Positions 62,482 to 64,000 of a stretch of DNA of 64,000 nt are shown piece after piece. Each line of letters opens with the position of its first letter. Positions within the stretch are counted from its first letter, which is position 1. Source of the DNA: Siderastrea siderea (Eukaryota; Cnidaria; Anthozoa; Scleractinia; Rhizangiidae); the NCBI GenBank assembly GCA_964030785.1, contig OZ034968.1, positions 61,158,399 through 61,222,398 on the forward strand, read 5' to 3'. Below the pieces are notes generated by a model. It was not told the DNA's origin. It did no database searches and saw only the letters and a list, made by a program, of their open reading frames with translations. The translations under genes and the position numbers were made by a program.

Positions 62482-63072
62482 AATAAATTCTTTGACATGA
62501 CGAATCGGCGGACTGACGGATTCCCCATTATTCTTTACGTAATAAACCCAACAAAGCTTTATTGTCAACTTTCGACGCCAGAGAGAACGGATCGACACAT
62601 TTTTAATTACGGCGAATTTTTCAATAAGACAATGCCATCATCAAGCTAGAGGATTGTTATGGAAACAATGTTCTTATTGCTTGAATTTGTATTGATGAGA
62701 GTGCATTCTTCTTGAACGAGATCGTGCAAATGGCATTTTATTTGTAGTGTTCTGGACAATAGAATTCTTCAACTTTGAGAAACACGTCTCTCCTAGCCTT
62801 AGCTAATGAAACAACTATTTCTGCCACAAGGTTGGAATTCGATGGTTAGGTAACACAATTGTTTAATCAGCAAGTTAATTGTACAACTATTTCTGTCACA
62901 AGGTTGGAATTCGATAAAAAGGTAACACAATTGTGTAATCAGCAAGTTAATTGCACAATTCCGTGCGTGCGTGCGTGCGTGGGTGCGCCGATATGTATGA
63001 GGAATGTGCCCGTTTAACTATAAAAGAAAAACGAAATCGTGTCTCTGCCTCAGTTACGTGCAAGACAGGGAG
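62482..63072. other. 72 bp tandem repeat and (CGTG)n; no clear gene
   Basis: ACAACTATTTCTG at 62811 and 62883 starts two copies of a 72-base unit, followed by GTGCGTGCGTGCGTGCGTG. A short frame (YEECARLTIKEKRNRV) ending at 63157 may be an upstream, shifted piece of the next coding region. Confidence 0.6.
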
Positions 63073-64000
63073 ATGTATAGATCAGCAAGAAATCCTGCTC
63101 GACAGCTTAACAGCAAAGCAATCAAAGACGCTGCATCGTGTTTCTTGTCCCCCATAATACGAAGTCGTTTATCCGTCGTGACTGCAACATGTGTATGGAG
63201 AGTCCAAAGAAAAGATCTGACAGAGGGGTGGAAGCTAGTTTGCAAGAAGAGAGAAGAATGTAATCGGTCCTTGTTGACCCTCGAAGGCTTAGAATTCTTT
63301 TTTTCGGCAATAGGAGTTAAAGAACCCCCCAAAAAAGATAAAGAGAAGAGCAATTCTGAAGAGTGTAACGACGATGAAGATGATGGTGAAAATGAAGACA
63401 GCGGAGTTTCAGAAAGCTCGCAAATATCTCAGGCAACTGAGAGAAGCTTTGCAATGGCGGCCGAGAAGAAACGGTTTCCCTCGTTTTCGTTTTGGATGGC
63501 GTTCACAAGTTCTACAGGAGCTCCTGTTTCATTGCTTCCAATCAAAAAAGTGCTCCTTTCCTGTGAGCTGGAAATTAATGTCCAGATTCAAAAGACGGTG
63601 GAGAAATCCATCAACTCTTTATTTCCCGTCTTAAAGGATCACAGCTCATCTTATGTGATTGAGCTGGTTGAAGCTTCTTTTCAAGCAACCATGAGAGATT
63701 TTGCAGACCAACTGTCCTGCCAAGATCTGCTTTCATCGTCGACAAACCGCTCAACGGAAAAAGTGGTATTTTGTCACATGAACGCATCATCAAAAAAGAA
63801 GAACCAGATCACCAATGCGTTGGAGGCAATGAAAAAGGCCGGTCTTCGCGTGGACATTTTTGACGCCGATTCAAACGAAATGCTGACAACCAAAACATCA
63901 GACAAGTGCATCACAAGTGATCTAAAAGTTGTGCTATTTGGAAAACTAGAGAGGGTTATGGAAAGTCTGGGCTACAAGCTGTATCGAGGCTCAATGTACA
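63073..64000 (+). CDS. Unidentified protein, open to the window edge
   Basis: Frame open from at least 63073 (ATG) to base 64000 with no stop, about 309 codons. It has an acidic linker (CNDDEDDGENEDSG, about 100 residues in), a Phe-rich stretch (RFPSFSFWMAF), helical segments, and a compact part near the end (KVVFCHMNASSKKKNQI, LEAMKKAGLRVDIFDADSNEM, LFGKLERVMESLGYKLYRG). Codon use and lack of introns suggest a single-exon, probably transposon- or virus-derived, multi-copy gene. I have a vague sense of similar cnidarian repeat proteins that continue into a helicase domain, but cannot support that from the bases here. The start is uncertain because another frame looks coding just upstream. Confidence 0.6.
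   Translation, partial: MYRSARNPARQLNSKAIKDAASCFLSPIIRSRLSVVTATCVWRVQRKDLTEGWKLVCKKREECNRSLLTLEGLEFFFSAIGVKEPPKKDKEKSNSEECNDDEDDGENEDSGVSESSQISQATERSFAMAAEKKRFPSFSFWMAFTSSTGAPVSLLPIKKVLLSCELEINVQIQKTVEKSINSLFPVLKDHSSSYVIELVEASFQATMRDFADQLSCQDLLSSSTNRSTEKVVFCHMNASSKKKNQITNALEAMKKAGLRVDIFDADSNEMLTTKTSDKCITSDLKVVLFGKLERVMESLGYKLYRGSMY

Noticed and set aside
23430..63000. CRISPR arrays, bacterial operons or rRNA
   Set aside because: Repeats have no regular unique spacers, and splice sites and gene families are eukaryotic.

Overview
The window looks like nuclear DNA of a cnidarian, most likely a stony coral. It has AT-rich introns with GT/AG splice sites, Metazoa-type exons (death domain, SLC22 transporter, FGF-receptor Ig domains), a dense load of foldback and MITE-like repeats, and an integrated Polinton/Maverick element. 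The organism call is inference from gene families and repeat style.

Bases 1-14.8 kb are an integrated Polinton (adintovirus-type) dsDNA element whose left end lies outside the window. It carries a fibre-like protein and the packaging ATPase on the minus strand. On the plus strand, in order, are a PPxY protein, penton, a small basic protein, major capsid protein, a large virion protein, an adenain-like protease, two zinc-ribbon proteins, a parvovirus-type phospholipase A2 domain, a DDE integrase with chromodomain, three small zinc-binding proteins and a 1250-residue protein-primed DNA polymerase. The core replication and capsid genes are open. Four other genes are broken by frameshifts, mostly at homopolymers, and the protease lacks an ATG. 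Virion-type genes share a TCTAA...ATATATG start motif; the last genes share a different ACTATAGT-TATATAGAATG motif.

Bases 15.1-16.4 kb hold a tandem array of tRNA-headed repeats and nested palindromes. From 19.9 to 31.8 kb lies an SLC22-type organic-ion transporter gene of at least nine exons. Its only visible first exons are two tandem-duplicated death-domain exons that splice in frame into it. Its introns carry a Penelope-like remnant, SINEs and MITEs.

Bases 32.5-40.7 kb are mostly DNA transposons: a 2.66 kb long-TIR element with TAA target duplications and a 1.4 kb MULE-like element with 11 bp duplications. From 38.3 to 52.1 kb is a kinase-less FGF-receptor-like gene: signal-peptide exon, a duplicated pair of Ig D2/D3 exons (the first D2 broken), and a transmembrane/short-tail exon, all with phase-1 borders. 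A 1.1-1.5 kb duplicated block underlies the second Ig pair and has been invaded by a MITE and a tyrosine-recombinase element. A second gene of the same family starts at 53.95 kb and has one Ig exon at 59.0 kb.

The right end has LINE remnants with a nested SINE, an iteron-rich TA-flanked MITE, a near-perfect 1.38 kb palindrome at 61.1-62.5 kb, and an open reading frame running off the end of the window.
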